This document shows, piece after piece, positions 18,438 to 27,904 of a DNA stretch of 64,000 bases. How positions within the stretch are numbered: the first letter of the stretch is position 1; every line of letters begins with the position of its first letter. Under the pieces are notes generated by a model. It saw nothing but the letters and a program-made list of their open reading frames with translations. It did no database searches and was not told the DNA's origin. This DNA is from Ideonella sp. (GTDB lineage Bacteria > Pseudomonadota > Gammaproteobacteria > Burkholderiales > Burkholderiaceae_C): the NCBI GenBank assembly GCA_016721465.1, contig JADKIA010000015.1, positions 1 to 64,000 on the forward strand, in the 5' to 3' direction. Both the position numbers and the translations under genes were made by a program.

Positions 18438-20138
18438 TCAGCCAAGTTCGCGCTCGAGATGGCCGCGCCAGGCGGGCAGCGGCAGCGCCCCGGCGCCGAG
18501 CGCGGCCTGGTGGAAGTCGCGCAGGTCGAAACGCGCACCTTGACGCGCCCGCGCGTCGTCGCGAGCGGCCATGAATTGCAGGAAGCCCCAGCGATAGGCC
18601 AGCGCCTGGCCTGGCATGTCGGTGCTGTAGCGCAGGCTTTCGCTGGCCACCTCGGCCTCGCCGCCCAGGCTGTGCTCGCGCATGCAGCGCTGCGCCTGCG
18701 CAAGGGTCCAGCCAAGCGCGTTGCATCCGGTGTCGACCACCAACCGCAGCGCACCGAAGCGTTGCAGGCTGAGCAAGCCGTACAGGTCGTAGGGGTCGTC
18801 GAACAGGCCCTGCTCCTCGGCCAGTGCGGCGGCGTACTCGGCCCAGCCCTCGTTGAAGACGGTGTAGCCGAAGGCATTGCGGCGCAGCGGGTGCAGCGAG
18901 TCCATCTCCATCTGGCGCGCGAAGTGGAAGTGGTGCCCAGGCGCCAGCTCGTGGTAGGTCAGCGGCGCGACGTTGAGCTGCAAGCGCGTGGCCAGCTCGC
19001 CAGCGTTGAAGAAGTAGATGCCGGGCTCGCCGGCGCGGCGCGGTGGTTCGTAGTAGCCGAAAGTGATCGCGGCCTCCATCGCCGCGTCCAGGCGACGCAC
19101 CGCGTAGGGCGATGCCGGCAAATCATGGAACAACTGGGGCAGCAGCGGTTGCAGCCGCGCCAGGCAATGCCGATAGCGGTCGCCCAGCACCTCGGGTGAT
19201 GGCGCGAGCGCACGGGGGTCGGTGCGCAGCCGGGTGTGGAAGGTGGCCTCGTCGCCGTTGAAACCGAGCCGGCTGCGCACCTCACGCATGCGCTCGGCCA
19301 GCACGCTCAACTGCTGCAAGCCGACGGCGTGAATCCGCGCCGGGTCCTGTGCTTCGCTCAGGTGCAGGCCGATCAGGCGCGCGTATTCCGCCTCACCGCC
19401 GGGCTGACGCGCCAGGCCCACATCGTTCGGCGCCACCGCCGCGTAGGCGGGGTCAGCCAGCGCCTGGACGACCGCCTGCACGGCAGGCAACACGGCCTCG
19501 TCACGCAGCCGCGCGGCCTCGGTCTGCCAGGCAGTGCGAAGCGCCGGCGCCAACGCCATCGCCGCGGGGCTGTGGGTTTGCGCGTCGAGTTGCGCAGCCA
19601 GCTGCGGGCCCAGGCGCTCCCACGCTGTGCGGGCCGGCGCGATGGCCGGGCGGGCCAGGCGCCAACCCTGGTCGGCCTGGGCATGCAGCCGGTCCAGCGC
19701 GTGACGGAGACCGGCGCTCAGGTCGCGCCACAGCGCGACCCAGCGGTCCAGCCCGGCAGCGTCTTCAACCACCACGCGGGCCAGCGTGCCGCGCGCCGTC
19801 ATGCCGTGGTCGATGCTGGAGTACGGGGCCACCGGCGAGACGCGGTGCCAGGCCAGCACCGCATCGGCACGGCGTGCGGCTTCGAAGCGCAATACGGCCA
19901 GCGTCAGGCTGCGGTCGGGGTCGAGCGTGGTCTCATCCAGCGTAGCGAGCTGGCGCAGCAACGCGCGCCCCTCGTCGGCCTGTTGCTGCGCTTGGTCAAG
20001 GCTGCCGTCGGGCAGCTGCTCCAGCGGCAGGTTGTGGGTCTGGCGCAAGGCGGGCTCGGTCTGCAAGCGCGACTGCCACAGGGCATTGGCGGCGGTATCG
20101 ACGGCAGCAGCAGCGTCGTTCAGAGCTTGGTCGCTCAT
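18438..20138 (-). CDS. DUF885-family metallopeptidase-like protein
   Basis: 566 residues, no signal peptide. The DUF885 zinc motif HELAPGHHFH lies at about residue 395 (His-Glu pair and following His). The downstream GYTVFNEGWAEYAAALAEE carries the usual third metal Glu, with RYSTDMPGQALAYRWGFLQF nearer the end. DUF885 proteins have the fold of M32/M3-type gluzincins and are thought to be peptidases or carboxypeptidases; activity is mostly untested. It is divergent from the SRPBCC-S9 pair with a motif shared with the TonB and MFS genes between them. It probably belongs to the same regulon and cleaves peptides in the cytoplasm. Confidence 0.85.
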   Translation of the reverse strand: MSDQALNDAAAAVDTAANALWQSRLQTEPALRQTHNLPLEQLPDGSLDQAQQQADEGRALLRQLATLDETTLDPDRSLTLAVLRFEAARRADAVLAWHRVSPVAPYSSIDHGMTARGTLARVVVEDAAGLDRWVALWRDLSAGLRHALDRLHAQADQGWRLARPAIAPARTAWERLGPQLAAQLDAQTHSPAAMALAPALRTAWQTEAARLRDEAVLPAVQAVVQALADPAYAAVAPNDVGLARQPGGEAEYARLIGLHLSEAQDPARIHAVGLQQLSVLAERMREVRSRLGFNGDEATFHTRLRTDPRALAPSPEVLGDRYRHCLARLQPLLPQLFHDLPASPYAVRRLDAAMEAAITFGYYEPPRRAGEPGIYFFNAGELATRLQLNVAPLTYHELAPGHHFHFARQMEMDSLHPLRRNAFGYTVFNEGWAEYAAALAEEQGLFDDPYDLYGLLSLQRFGALRLVVDTGCNALGWTLAQAQRCMREHSLGGEAEVASESLRYSTDMPGQALAYRWGFLQFMAARDDARARQGARFDLRDFHQAALGAGALPLPAWRGHLERELG

Positions 20139-20204
20139 CGGCTAGGCTCCATGTGAATCGGATGGGCAAACCCTAGCCTCGCCATCGTGCTGTGCGTTGG
20201 GCAG

Positions 20205-20224
20205 CGCAACGAAGATTTAGGCCA
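20205..20224 (-). promoter_or_regulatory. AraC-regulon motif before DUF885 gene
   Basis: TGGCCTAAATCTTCGTTGCG on the minus strand, 66 bases upstream of the DUF885 start and in the divergent region shared with the SRPBCC gene. It matches the copies at 24132 and 25539 at 16 or more of 20 positions. Confidence 0.6.
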
Positions 20225-20276
20225 ACCGCCGCGGACCCTTGGCGCACCAACCAGTGCTGCCCAGAATCAGCCGACG

Positions 20277-20759
20277 ATGCAAGAAGACACCGACCACGAT
20301 TTCGTCAGCCGCACCCGCGTGCACATCCAGCGGCCGATCGCCACGGTGTGGCCACTGCTGCGCGACCTGGGTGCGTGGAAGGAAGGCGGCGCGCCTCGCC
20401 ACCACGCCGGCACACCGGGCGCCGAAGGCGAGGTGCTGCTGGCTCACGAAGGCCCTGTGCGCGACGACGGCAGCCGCCTGCGCCTGTGGCTGAAGGTGCT
20501 GCGCCAGCAGCCGCCACAGCAACTGGTGCTCAAGCTGTGGACCGAAGGCGGTGACCCGGCGCGGGGCTACGCCGACCTGTCGCTGCACCCCGCACCTGGC
20601 GGCTGCGAGTTCGTCTACAGCGTATTCGTGCAAACGCGCAGCCTGACACTGACGCCCGCCGAACATGCCGTGGCCAGCGAAAACATCCGCGCCGAGTCGG
20701 AGGCCCGCTTCGTGCGCGAGCACCTGCGCTTGAAGGCGCTGGCCGAAGGTGTCGCGTGA
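20277..20759 (+). CDS. SRPBCC-family (START-like) protein
   Basis: 160 residues with the opening strand SRTRVHIQRPIATVWPLLRD, the central LLAHEGPVRDDGSRLRLWLK, the strand GCEFVYSVFVQTRSLTLTPA and a long C-terminal helix. This is the helix-grip fold that binds hydrophobic ligands in a central cavity. The start at 20277 is preferred because it places the conserved first strand near the N-terminus. Its stop overlaps the following S9 peptidase start by one base (TGATG), so the two are co-translated. The ligand is unknown; in this setting it could bind a peptide or a hydrophobic residue. Confidence 0.75.
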   Translation: MQEDTDHDFVSRTRVHIQRPIATVWPLLRDLGAWKEGGAPRHHAGTPGAEGEVLLAHEGPVRDDGSRLRLWLKVLRQQPPQQLVLKLWTEGGDPARGYADLSLHPAPGGCEFVYSVFVQTRSLTLTPAEHAVASENIRAESEARFVREHLRLKALAEGVA

Positions 20760-22905
20760 TGGCGAGCAGACGCCCGACCGCTGGTGCCGATGCAGAGGCC
20801 GCCGCTGAGGCGCGCTTCGAGCAAGCGATGCACCTGCCGTCGTTGATCGACGGCGCCGCCTTCAGCTTCGAATACACACCCGATGGCCGCGCGGTTCGCC
20901 TGACCAGCGCCGAGGCACCCCCCGGCCAGGTCTGGGAGGTCGATGCGCGCAGCGGCGAGCGCCGCCTCGTGCCGTTGCCGGCACCCGCACCCACGCGGTT
21001 CCCCGACGCACTGGGCGAAGGCATCGAAGCCACGAGCCCGTACGCCACGCGCCAGAGCCAGGCGCCGCGCCGCTTCGAACGCCAGCAGTACTGGCAGGGC
21101 CCGTCCAGGTGCCGGAACCGGCCTCGCCCGACGGCCGCTGGTTTGCTTCCATCGTCGAAGGCAATATCGTGCTGCGCGGCCGCATCGACGGCCTGTCGAA
21201 CCCGCTGACGCAAGACGGTACTCCCGAGCACGGTTGGGACATCGAGGCCGGCGTGCGCAACCCCTTCTCGCCCGATGGCCAGCACCTGTTTGCGCTGCGC
21301 GTAGACCGCCGTGCGGTGCGCCTGCACCTGTGCTGGCACCCGCTGCAACGCGACGAGCAGGTCAGCTGGGTGCGCTTCCAGCGCGCCGGCGCGGCGCTCG
21401 ATGTGCCCGAGCCGCATGTCGTGCCAGTACTCGGCCGCGCGCCGCTGCCGGTGCGCCTGCCCGACGGCATGGGCGGTTTCGCCGACAGCTACGTGCGCTT
21501 GCTCGGCTGGAGCGACAACGGGCGGGAAGTCTGGTTCGTGCGCTTTGACCGCTTGCTCTCGCGCGCCGATGTCTTTGCCGCCAGCAGCCGCGACGGCGCG
21601 GCGCGCTGCGTGCTCAGCGAGACCAGCAGCACCTGGGTGCGCCTGCAGCACGACGTGCTGTGGGACGGTGACTGCGGCTTCATGCTGCTGCCTGGCGGCC
21701 AGGGCTTCATCTGGCTGTCCGACCGCGATGGTTTCCAGCGCCCTCATGCCTTTGCGGCCGACGGCACACCGCGCGGCGCGCTGGTCCAGCAACCGCCACC
21801 CGGGTTGGTTGTGCACCACATCGACGGCGTGGATACGGCCGGCGGCTGGCTCTACTTCCACGCCGGCGCCGAGCCGCGGCCCTATGACCGCCACTTCTGG
21901 CGCGTGCCGCTGCCCGGTGGCCCTGCGCAGCGCCTGAGCGAAGGTGAAGGCATCCACGACGCGCGGCTCGCGCCCGACCGACAGAGCTTCGTGGACCGCT
22001 TCTCCAGCCTGCGCGAGCCCTTGCGCGCCGAGCTGCGCAGCGCCGATGGCAGACTCATCGCGCCGCTGCACACGGCCGGCATTGGGCGTCTGCTGGCACA
22101 GGGCTGGTTGCCGCCGCAGGAGTGCACCGTGACAGCGGCTGACGGCGCCACGCCGCTGCACGGTGTGCTGTACCTGCCGCACGGCTTCGATTCCGCGCAG
22201 CGCTATCCGGTCATCGAGTACGTTTACGGCGGCCCGCAGATCCACAACCTGCCGGGGCACTTCGGCGGCGGGGGCACCGACGGCAGTGGCGGCCGCGTTG
22301 AACGTTTCGTGCAGGCGCTGGCGCAATGTGGCTTCGTCACGCTGGTGCTGGCCGCGCGCGGCACGCCCGGCCGCGGCAAGGTGTTCCAGGACGCGGCCTA
22401 CCGCAGCTGGTCCGACCACGTGGTGGCCGACCACGCCGGCGCGCTGGCCCAGTTGGCGCAGACAAGGCCGTGGCTGGACACCACGCGAGTCGGCGTCTTC
22501 GGGCGCTCGTGGGGCGGCTACTTCTCGTTCCGCTTTCTGGCCGAGCGGCCGGACACGTACCACGCCGCCGTCAGCATCGTGCCGGGCTTCGACCCCTACG
22601 CTGGCATCCTCTACGAGCCGTACCTGGGTATGCCTGGCGACGATGCGGCGCCGTACGAGGCGGCTTCACCGTTCCACCTGGCTGCAGGCTTGCGCGGCGC
22701 GCTGATGCTGGTCGGCGGCACGCGCGACTTCGCCACCATTGGGGACGTGATGAAGATGGCCGACGCGCTGGTCCAGGCGCAGGTGCATCACGAGCTGCTG
22801 CTGCTGCCCAACCAGGGCCACTACGCCACCGGGGTGGCGGCCGACTTCGCTGACCGTGAGGTGCTGCGCTTCTTCCGCGCGCAGTTGTCACCCGGCAAGG
22901 CTTGA
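20759..22905 (+). CDS. S9-family dipeptidyl-peptidase IV-like peptidase (one frameshift)
   Basis: About 715 residues once rejoined. The N-terminal propeller has ASPDGRWFASIVEGNIVLRG and a DPP IV-like Glu-containing region. The C-terminal hydrolase has YPVIEYVYGGPQIHNL, VLAARGTPGRGKVF and the nucleophile elbow GVFGRSWGGYFSFRF, with Asp and His regions in LMLVGGTRDFATIGDVMKMA and LLLLPNQGHYATG. No signal peptide is visible, unlike the S9 enzyme at 3.5 kb, so it probably acts in the cytoplasm. The frame is lost near 21100, where CCCGTCC should read CCCGGTCC to give QGPVQVPEPASPDGRW. It probably releases N-terminal dipeptides from imported peptides. Confidence 0.87.
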
Positions 22906-22973
22906 GGGGTTGGGCCGCGAGGTTCTACTCGGCCTGCAAGGCCGGCCGACGCACCCTTCGGCCGAGGCACGAT

Positions 22974-24014
22974 TCAGCGCCAGACCTGCCGCGCAAGCCG
23001 CAACAGGTTGCCACCGAGGATGTCACGGAGGTCAGCATCGGCGTAACCGCGGCCTTGCAGCAGCGCGACGATTTCCGTTAGCTGCTCGGGTGCCACCATG
23101 CGCACGCCGAGTTCGTAGCCCATACCGGGCGGGAAGGTGTCTCGCATCTTGTCGAGGTACTCCTCGAGTTCAGCGGTGTCGAATACGTAGTCGAGCGCGA
23201 TCGACACATGCTTCGGGCCAACCAGCTGCACCATGTGGTCGATATGGCGCACGAAAGCGGCGCTCGATGCGTCGTTGCGGCCCAAGAAGATGCCGACACC
23301 GTTGACACCGACCACGCCACCGCTGGCCGCGCAAGCACGGATCAGTTCGTCGGAAATGTTGCGCGGGTGCGCATGCACTGCAGCGGCGTTGCTGTGCGAG
23401 AAGATGACCGGCTTTGTCGCCGCGTCGAAGACGTCGCGTGCCGTGCGGTGGCCCGTGTGGCTGACGCAAACCTGCATGCCCACGCGTTCCATTTCGGCCA
23501 GCACACGACGGCCGAAGTCGCTCAGCCCGGGGTCGACGTCCTGGCAGCCGCCACCGACGCGGTTGTTGCGGTTGTAGGCCAGCAGCATCCAGCGCACGCC
23601 GAGGTCGTGGTACAGCTCGACCAAGCTCGGCTGGTCGCCGATCGCATTGGCGCCTTCGATGTCGAAACCCACCGCCAGGCGGCCACTGGCGCGAGCGCGC
23701 TCGATGTCGTCTGCACCGCCAATCAGTACGTACTCGTCGGGCCGCGCCTTCAACCACTGCCGCATGCCCGCCAGCACGCGCAGGTGCTCTTCGATGCCCA
23801 TGTCGCCGAAGCCGACGTTGATGATGGCCACGTCCATGCCGGCCGCGCGGTAGCGCTGCAACTGCGGCAGGAACGAGGTGTCCTGCGGGCGCAGCACCGG
23901 CATGCAGCCGTGGTTGTCCCAGACCAGGGTGTCGGCCAGCAAGGTGCGGGCGCGGTGCAGCGCTTGTTCGTCGATGGCGGTGTTTACGGAGGTCGGGACT
24001 TGGGTCTCGGTCAT
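22974..24014 (-). CDS. M19-family dipeptidase with unusual first metal motif
   Basis: 346 residues, intact. The TIM-barrel dipeptidase landmarks are DTLVWDNHGCMPVLRP (~27-44), VGFDIEGANAIGD (bridging Glu), QVCVSHTGHRTARDVF and KPVIFSHSNAAAVHAHPRN (metal His residues), IALDYVFDTAELEEYL and DILGGNLLRLARQVW. M19 enzymes hydrolyse dipeptides, often with a D- or dehydro residue at the C-terminus. The first ligand pair is normally His-x-Asp; here it reads His-Gly-Cys. The paralogue at 16.0 kb keeps Gly-Cys and has lost the His. No signal peptide is seen, so it is cytoplasmic. It is divergent from the MFS gene with two regulatory motif copies between them. Confidence 0.88.
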   Translation of the reverse strand: MTETQVPTSVNTAIDEQALHRARTLLADTLVWDNHGCMPVLRPQDTSFLPQLQRYRAAGMDVAIINVGFGDMGIEEHLRVLAGMRQWLKARPDEYVLIGGADDIERARASGRLAVGFDIEGANAIGDQPSLVELYHDLGVRWMLLAYNRNNRVGGGCQDVDPGLSDFGRRVLAEMERVGMQVCVSHTGHRTARDVFDAATKPVIFSHSNAAAVHAHPRNISDELIRACAASGGVVGVNGVGIFLGRNDASSAAFVRHIDHMVQLVGPKHVSIALDYVFDTAELEEYLDKMRDTFPPGMGYELGVRMVAPEQLTEIVALLQGRGYADADLRDILGGNLLRLARQVWR

Positions 24015-24070
24015 GTCGGCTCCAACATATCCCCACCTTAAGCCAGCGCATGGCTGCCGCCGTAGTCGCG

Positions 24071-24090
24071 CGGCCCGTTCTTTTAGGCGC
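24071..24090 (-). promoter_or_regulatory. AraC-regulon motif before M19 dipeptidase (weaker copy)
   Basis: GCGCCTAAAAGAACGGGCCG on the minus strand, 57 bases from the dipeptidase start. It keeps GCGCCTAAA and the CGG-CG half of the motif. Confidence 0.5.
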
Positions 24091-24131
24091 AGGGTGCAGC
24101 GTGCGCCCACGCCAGGCCGGGCCGGAACAAG

Positions 24132-24151
24132 GCGCCTAAATCTTCGGTGCG
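24132..24151 (+). promoter_or_regulatory. AraC-regulon motif before MFS gene
   Basis: GCGCCTAAATCTTCGGTGCG, 82 bases upstream of the MFS start. It nearly matches the copies before the DUF885 gene and the first TonB receptor. Confidence 0.6.
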
Positions 24152-24233
24152 AGCGCCCACCCGTGGCGGCGCCGCGCGTCCTACCGTCGGAATGCGGGTG
24201 GCCAACCGTTACAACCAAAGAAGAGGCGGCGGG

Positions 24234-25523
24234 ATGAAAGATCTTCCGGAACTGGACAGCGCCCGCAGCTGGCGCGTGCTGATCGGCTGCGCGCTGGTGC
24301 TCGGGTTCAGCTTCGGCGCGGTCTGGGGCTCGACGCTCGGCCTGTTCCTGCGCCCCTTGCAAGCAGAGCTGGGCTGGAGCCGCGCCGACATCGCGTTCGC
24401 CATGACGCTGCAGCTGTTCATTGGCCCAGTCGTTGTGGTGGTGCTCGGCTGGCTGGTCGACCGTCTGCCGCTGCGCCCGCTGGTTGCCGTGGGCGTGGTG
24501 CTTCAGGCGGCCAACATCGCCGCCTTCTCGCTCGTCGGTGGCAGCGTGTGGACCTTCTATGGCCTGGTGATCCTGATCATCTTCTTCGGTGCCGGGCCGT
24601 CGCCGATCACGCTGTCGAAGATCGCTCAAGGCTGGTTCGACCGCCGCATGGGCACCGCGCTTGGCGTGCTGTTCGGCGCTGCCAGCGCGGGCTCGATCGT
24701 GCACCCGCTGATCGCAGCCCGGCTGATCGAAGCGCTGGGTTGGCGTCAGGCCTACGTCGCACTGGGCGGCATCTCGCTGCTGTTCGCCGGCCTGGCGACT
24801 GCACTGCTGGTGCGCGAGCGGCTGCGCCGTGCTCCCAGGCCGGCGGCTGCGGCCAGCGCCGCTGCGCGCGCGCCCACGCCGCAGACCGAAGGGGTGTTCG
24901 ACACCTTCAAGCTGCTGGTGCGGCAACGCAACTGGTGGCTGCTGTCGCTGTGGAACATGCTCTTTGCCTACGGTGTAGCCGGCATGGCCTTCCACCTGGC
25001 GCCCATGTTGCAGGACCGGGGCGTTTCGGCGACGCAGAGCGCCTTCGCGCTCAGCTTCATGGGCGCCGGGCTGCTGGTCGGCAATCTGACGATAGGTTGG
25101 CTGCTCGACCGCTTTCGGCCCCGTTGGCTGGCAGCGGGCTTGAACGTGCTGCCTATCGCGGCGATGGCCTTGCTGTACCTGCAGGGTGGGTTGCCGGTGG
25201 CGCTGCTGGCGGCCGTCATGCTGGGTCTGTCCAGCGGCAGCGACGGCGCACTCAGCGCGTATCTGCCACGCCGGCTGTTCGGGCCCGAAATCTTCGGCCA
25301 GGCCTATTCGTCGCAGGTCGTCGCTTCGGCGCTGGGTGGCGGCACGGCGCCTTGGCTGGTGGCGCTGATGCACGAGCGAACGGGCAACTACGACCTGCCG
25401 CTGGCGCTGGCCGTGCTGGCCTTCATGGGCACGGCAGTAACGGCGCTGCTGCTGCCGCGTTCGCTGGACAGGCGCGAGGCAGATTCACTCAGGGTTGCCC
25501 CGGGGACCGCTCCGGCCGCATGA
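24234..25523 (+). CDS. MFS transporter (MCT/oxalate:formate antiporter-like group)
   Basis: 429 residues, about 12 membrane helices. The first half has WGSTLGLFLRPLQAELGWSR, the loop-2/3 motif GWLVDRLPLRPLVAVG and SKIAQGWFDRRMGTALGV. A charged Ala-rich loop separates the halves at ~195-215, and the second half opens with RQRNWWLLSLWNMLFAYGV. It is a close paralogue of the MFS gene at 27905: both share the pattern GWSRA-IAFA-TL, Q-ANIAAF-LVGG-VWT-Y and GWRQAY. The start at 24234 follows the purine-rich AAGAGGCGGCGGG. The two paralogues bracket the TonB receptor, suggesting inner-membrane carriers for its cargo or for breakdown products. Confidence 0.88.
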   Translation: MKDLPELDSARSWRVLIGCALVLGFSFGAVWGSTLGLFLRPLQAELGWSRADIAFAMTLQLFIGPVVVVVLGWLVDRLPLRPLVAVGVVLQAANIAAFSLVGGSVWTFYGLVILIIFFGAGPSPITLSKIAQGWFDRRMGTALGVLFGAASAGSIVHPLIAARLIEALGWRQAYVALGGISLLFAGLATALLVRERLRRAPRPAAAASAAARAPTPQTEGVFDTFKLLVRQRNWWLLSLWNMLFAYGVAGMAFHLAPMLQDRGVSATQSAFALSFMGAGLLVGNLTIGWLLDRFRPRWLAAGLNVLPIAAMALLYLQGGLPVALLAAVMLGLSSGSDGALSAYLPRRLFGPEIFGQAYSSQVVASALGGGTAPWLVALMHERTGNYDLPLALAVLAFMGTAVTALLLPRSLDRREADSLRVAPGTAPAA

Positions 25524-25538
25524 CAGACCCGAGGCGGA

Positions 25539-25558
25539 TCGCCTAAATGTTCGTTGCG
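25539..25558 (+). promoter_or_regulatory. AraC-regulon motif before TonB receptor
   Basis: TCGCCTAAATGTTCGTTGCG, 87 bases before the receptor start, at nearly the same distance as the MFS copy (82) from its gene. Confidence 0.6.
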
Positions 25559-25645
25559 GCCGCACATCGCGCCATGCCGCGCGGCGCCTATGGTCCCAAT
25601 TGTCTTTACGCCATGTCTCATCCCACGCACACCACGGAGCCGAGA

Positions 25646-27874
25646 ATGACCCCGAAAAACCACGCGCGATTCCTACAGACGAAGACCCTGATTGCGCCGC
25701 TGCACGCAAGGCCCAATCGGCTGGCCTGGTCCATCACCATGCTGGCGGCAGGCGGGCTGCTTGCGCTGGGTGCCGGCAAACCTGCGCAAGCGCAGACGAC
25801 AGCGGCCACCGGCGAAGCGCAGACCATCGTGGTCACTGCCACCAAGCGCACCGAGAAGCAGCGCGAAGTCGCCGGCAATGTCTCGGTCGTGCAGGGCGCG
25901 GACCTCGAACGCCGCGGCGCCGTCGACCAGGAAGACGCGTTTCGCCTGACTCCCGGCATCCAGCTCGCCAAGGGCGAGCCGTCGTACAACAACGTCGTGA
26001 TCCGCGGCCTGGCGACATCAGGCTGCCCGGTCTGCCAGGGCCTGTTGCAGAACCCGACGGGCCTGTATCTCGAAGATGTGCCGTTGACCGACCCACAGGG
26101 CAAGCTCACGGTGCCCGACATTTTCACCTTCGACCTCGAACGGGTGGAGGTGCTGCGTGGGCCGCAGGGCGCGCTGTTCGGGTCGGCCTCGCTGTCGGGT
26201 GCAGTGCGCTACCTGTATGCCAAGCCTGACCTGAAGAGCTTCGGCGCCAGCGTGTTGGTTGGCCTGAACAGCGTCTCCAAGGGCGACACCGGACATGTTG
26301 TGGCCGGGATGGTCAACGCGCCGCTGTCCGAGGGTGTAGCAGCCCTGCGCGTGGTGGTCTTCGACCGCAAGGACGGTGGCTTCATCGACAACCCCAAGGC
26401 CGGCGTGACCGACGCCAACTTCGTCAAGCAGCGGGGCGGACGCATGTTGCTGGGCGTGCAACCGACCAAGGCGCTGAGCGCGAACCTGATCCTGTCCAGC
26501 GAAGAGACCAAGCAGGGCGAAGGATTCAGTGTGGTTGAAGGCAAGAGCATCCGCCCCGACCTCGACGCCCTGCGCCACAACGCGCCGACGCTGTCACCGC
26601 GCAGCAACCGTTTCGACTTCGCCAACCTGGCGGTCAACTACGACCTCGGCGCGGCTACCGTCACCTCCAACACCGGCTGGTGGAAGAAGTCACGCAACGA
26701 ACACTGGGACCTGACGCCGCTGTACAGCACGCTGGGGTTCGCGCAGGCGCTGGACATCGGCACCGTGTACTCCGACCGCAAGCTCGGCGGCAACGCCGTG
26801 TCGCAGGAATTGCGGATTGCCAGCAACGCCGGCTCGGCGCTGTCGTACGTGGCCGGGGTCTTCTATCAGAAGGCGAAGAACGACCCGAACGGCTCCACGA
26901 TCACCGCATCGACGTCCGCCGCAGTGTCGTTCCTCAATTCACGTCAGACCGGGGATTCGGATTCGACCGAGCAGGCGGCCTTCTTCGATGCCGAGTACAG
27001 CTTCGGCGCCTTCAGCGTCGGCGCGGGCGCGCGCTTCTACAAGATCGAGTCGCGTATCGACGGCACCTTCAACGGCGCGCCCAACGCGCAGCTCAAATCG
27101 GACGAAAGCGGCAACACGCCCAAGTTCAGCCTGAAGTACAAGTTCGGCAGCGGCATGTGGTATGCCCTGGCCAGCAAGGGCTACCGCTTTGGCGGCCAGA
27201 ACGGCGCGCCGACCTTCCTGCCCTACGAGTCGGACTCGCTGTGGAACTACGAGACCGGCGTGCGCCTGAATCCCGTGCGCGACCTGCAGCTCGACCTGAC
27301 CCTCTACCGGCTCGACTGGAGCAAAGCCCAGATCACCTTCGTTGACACCAACACCACACCGCCGAACACGCGCACCGGCAACGTCGGCAAGGCGCAGGTC
27401 GACGGGCTGGAACTGGCGATGCAATACCGCGTCAGCCCCGCCTTCGACGCCGGCCTGGCGCTGGCTTTCACTGATGCGAAGACCTCCGCCGCGGTGCGGA
27501 CGGGCAGCGGCAACGTCACCGCCGGCACACGCTTGCCGGGCACGCCGAAGCTGCAGTACAGCCTGCTTGGCACCTGGAAGTTCGCAGGCCCGTTCGGCAG
27601 CGCTGGCCGGCTGCAGGGGGCCTACACGTCCGTCGGCGAGCGCACCGCCGACATCATCGCCGGCGCCGAGAAGCTTCCCAAGTACGACTCGGTCGATGCC
27701 AGCCTGGCCTTCACGCAAGGCCCGTGGACGCTGTCGCTGACGGCCAGCAACCTGGGGGACAAGCGGGGCATCACTGGCTCGATCTACGGTGCGCCCGCAC
27801 CAAACCTGCCGCACTACGAGTACTTCCTGCAAAAGCCGCGCACCCTCGGGGTGTCGCTGCGCTACGACCTGTTA
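25646..27874 (+). CDS. TonB-dependent outer-membrane receptor, reading through into an MFS gene
   Basis: About 742 residues. GGAG six to eight bases before the ATG supports this start. A long signal region (LAWSITMLAAGGLLALGAGK, cut after AQAQ) leads to a plug domain (IVVTATKRTEKQREVAGNVS, NNVVIRGLATSG, LERVEVLRGPQGALFGSASL) and a beta-barrel ending LGVSLRYDL. The plug holds a CPVC pair between the receptor consensus blocks, which is uncommon. Barrels usually end at such a terminal strand with a stop. Here the next codon is TTA (27872-27874), one base from TAA or TGA and a rare codon in this DNA, and the frame continues into the MFS transporter. The substrate is unknown; neighbours point to peptides. 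Confidence 0.88.
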
Positions 27875-27904
27875 TCGCCACGCGGAGTGCCTGACACTCC
27901 GCCC

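Noticed and set aside
20530..22563. A 677-codon minus-strand frame
   Set aside because: Lies wholly opposite the S9 peptidase, which has its Ser-Asp-His motifs; the antisense product has no recognisable domain.
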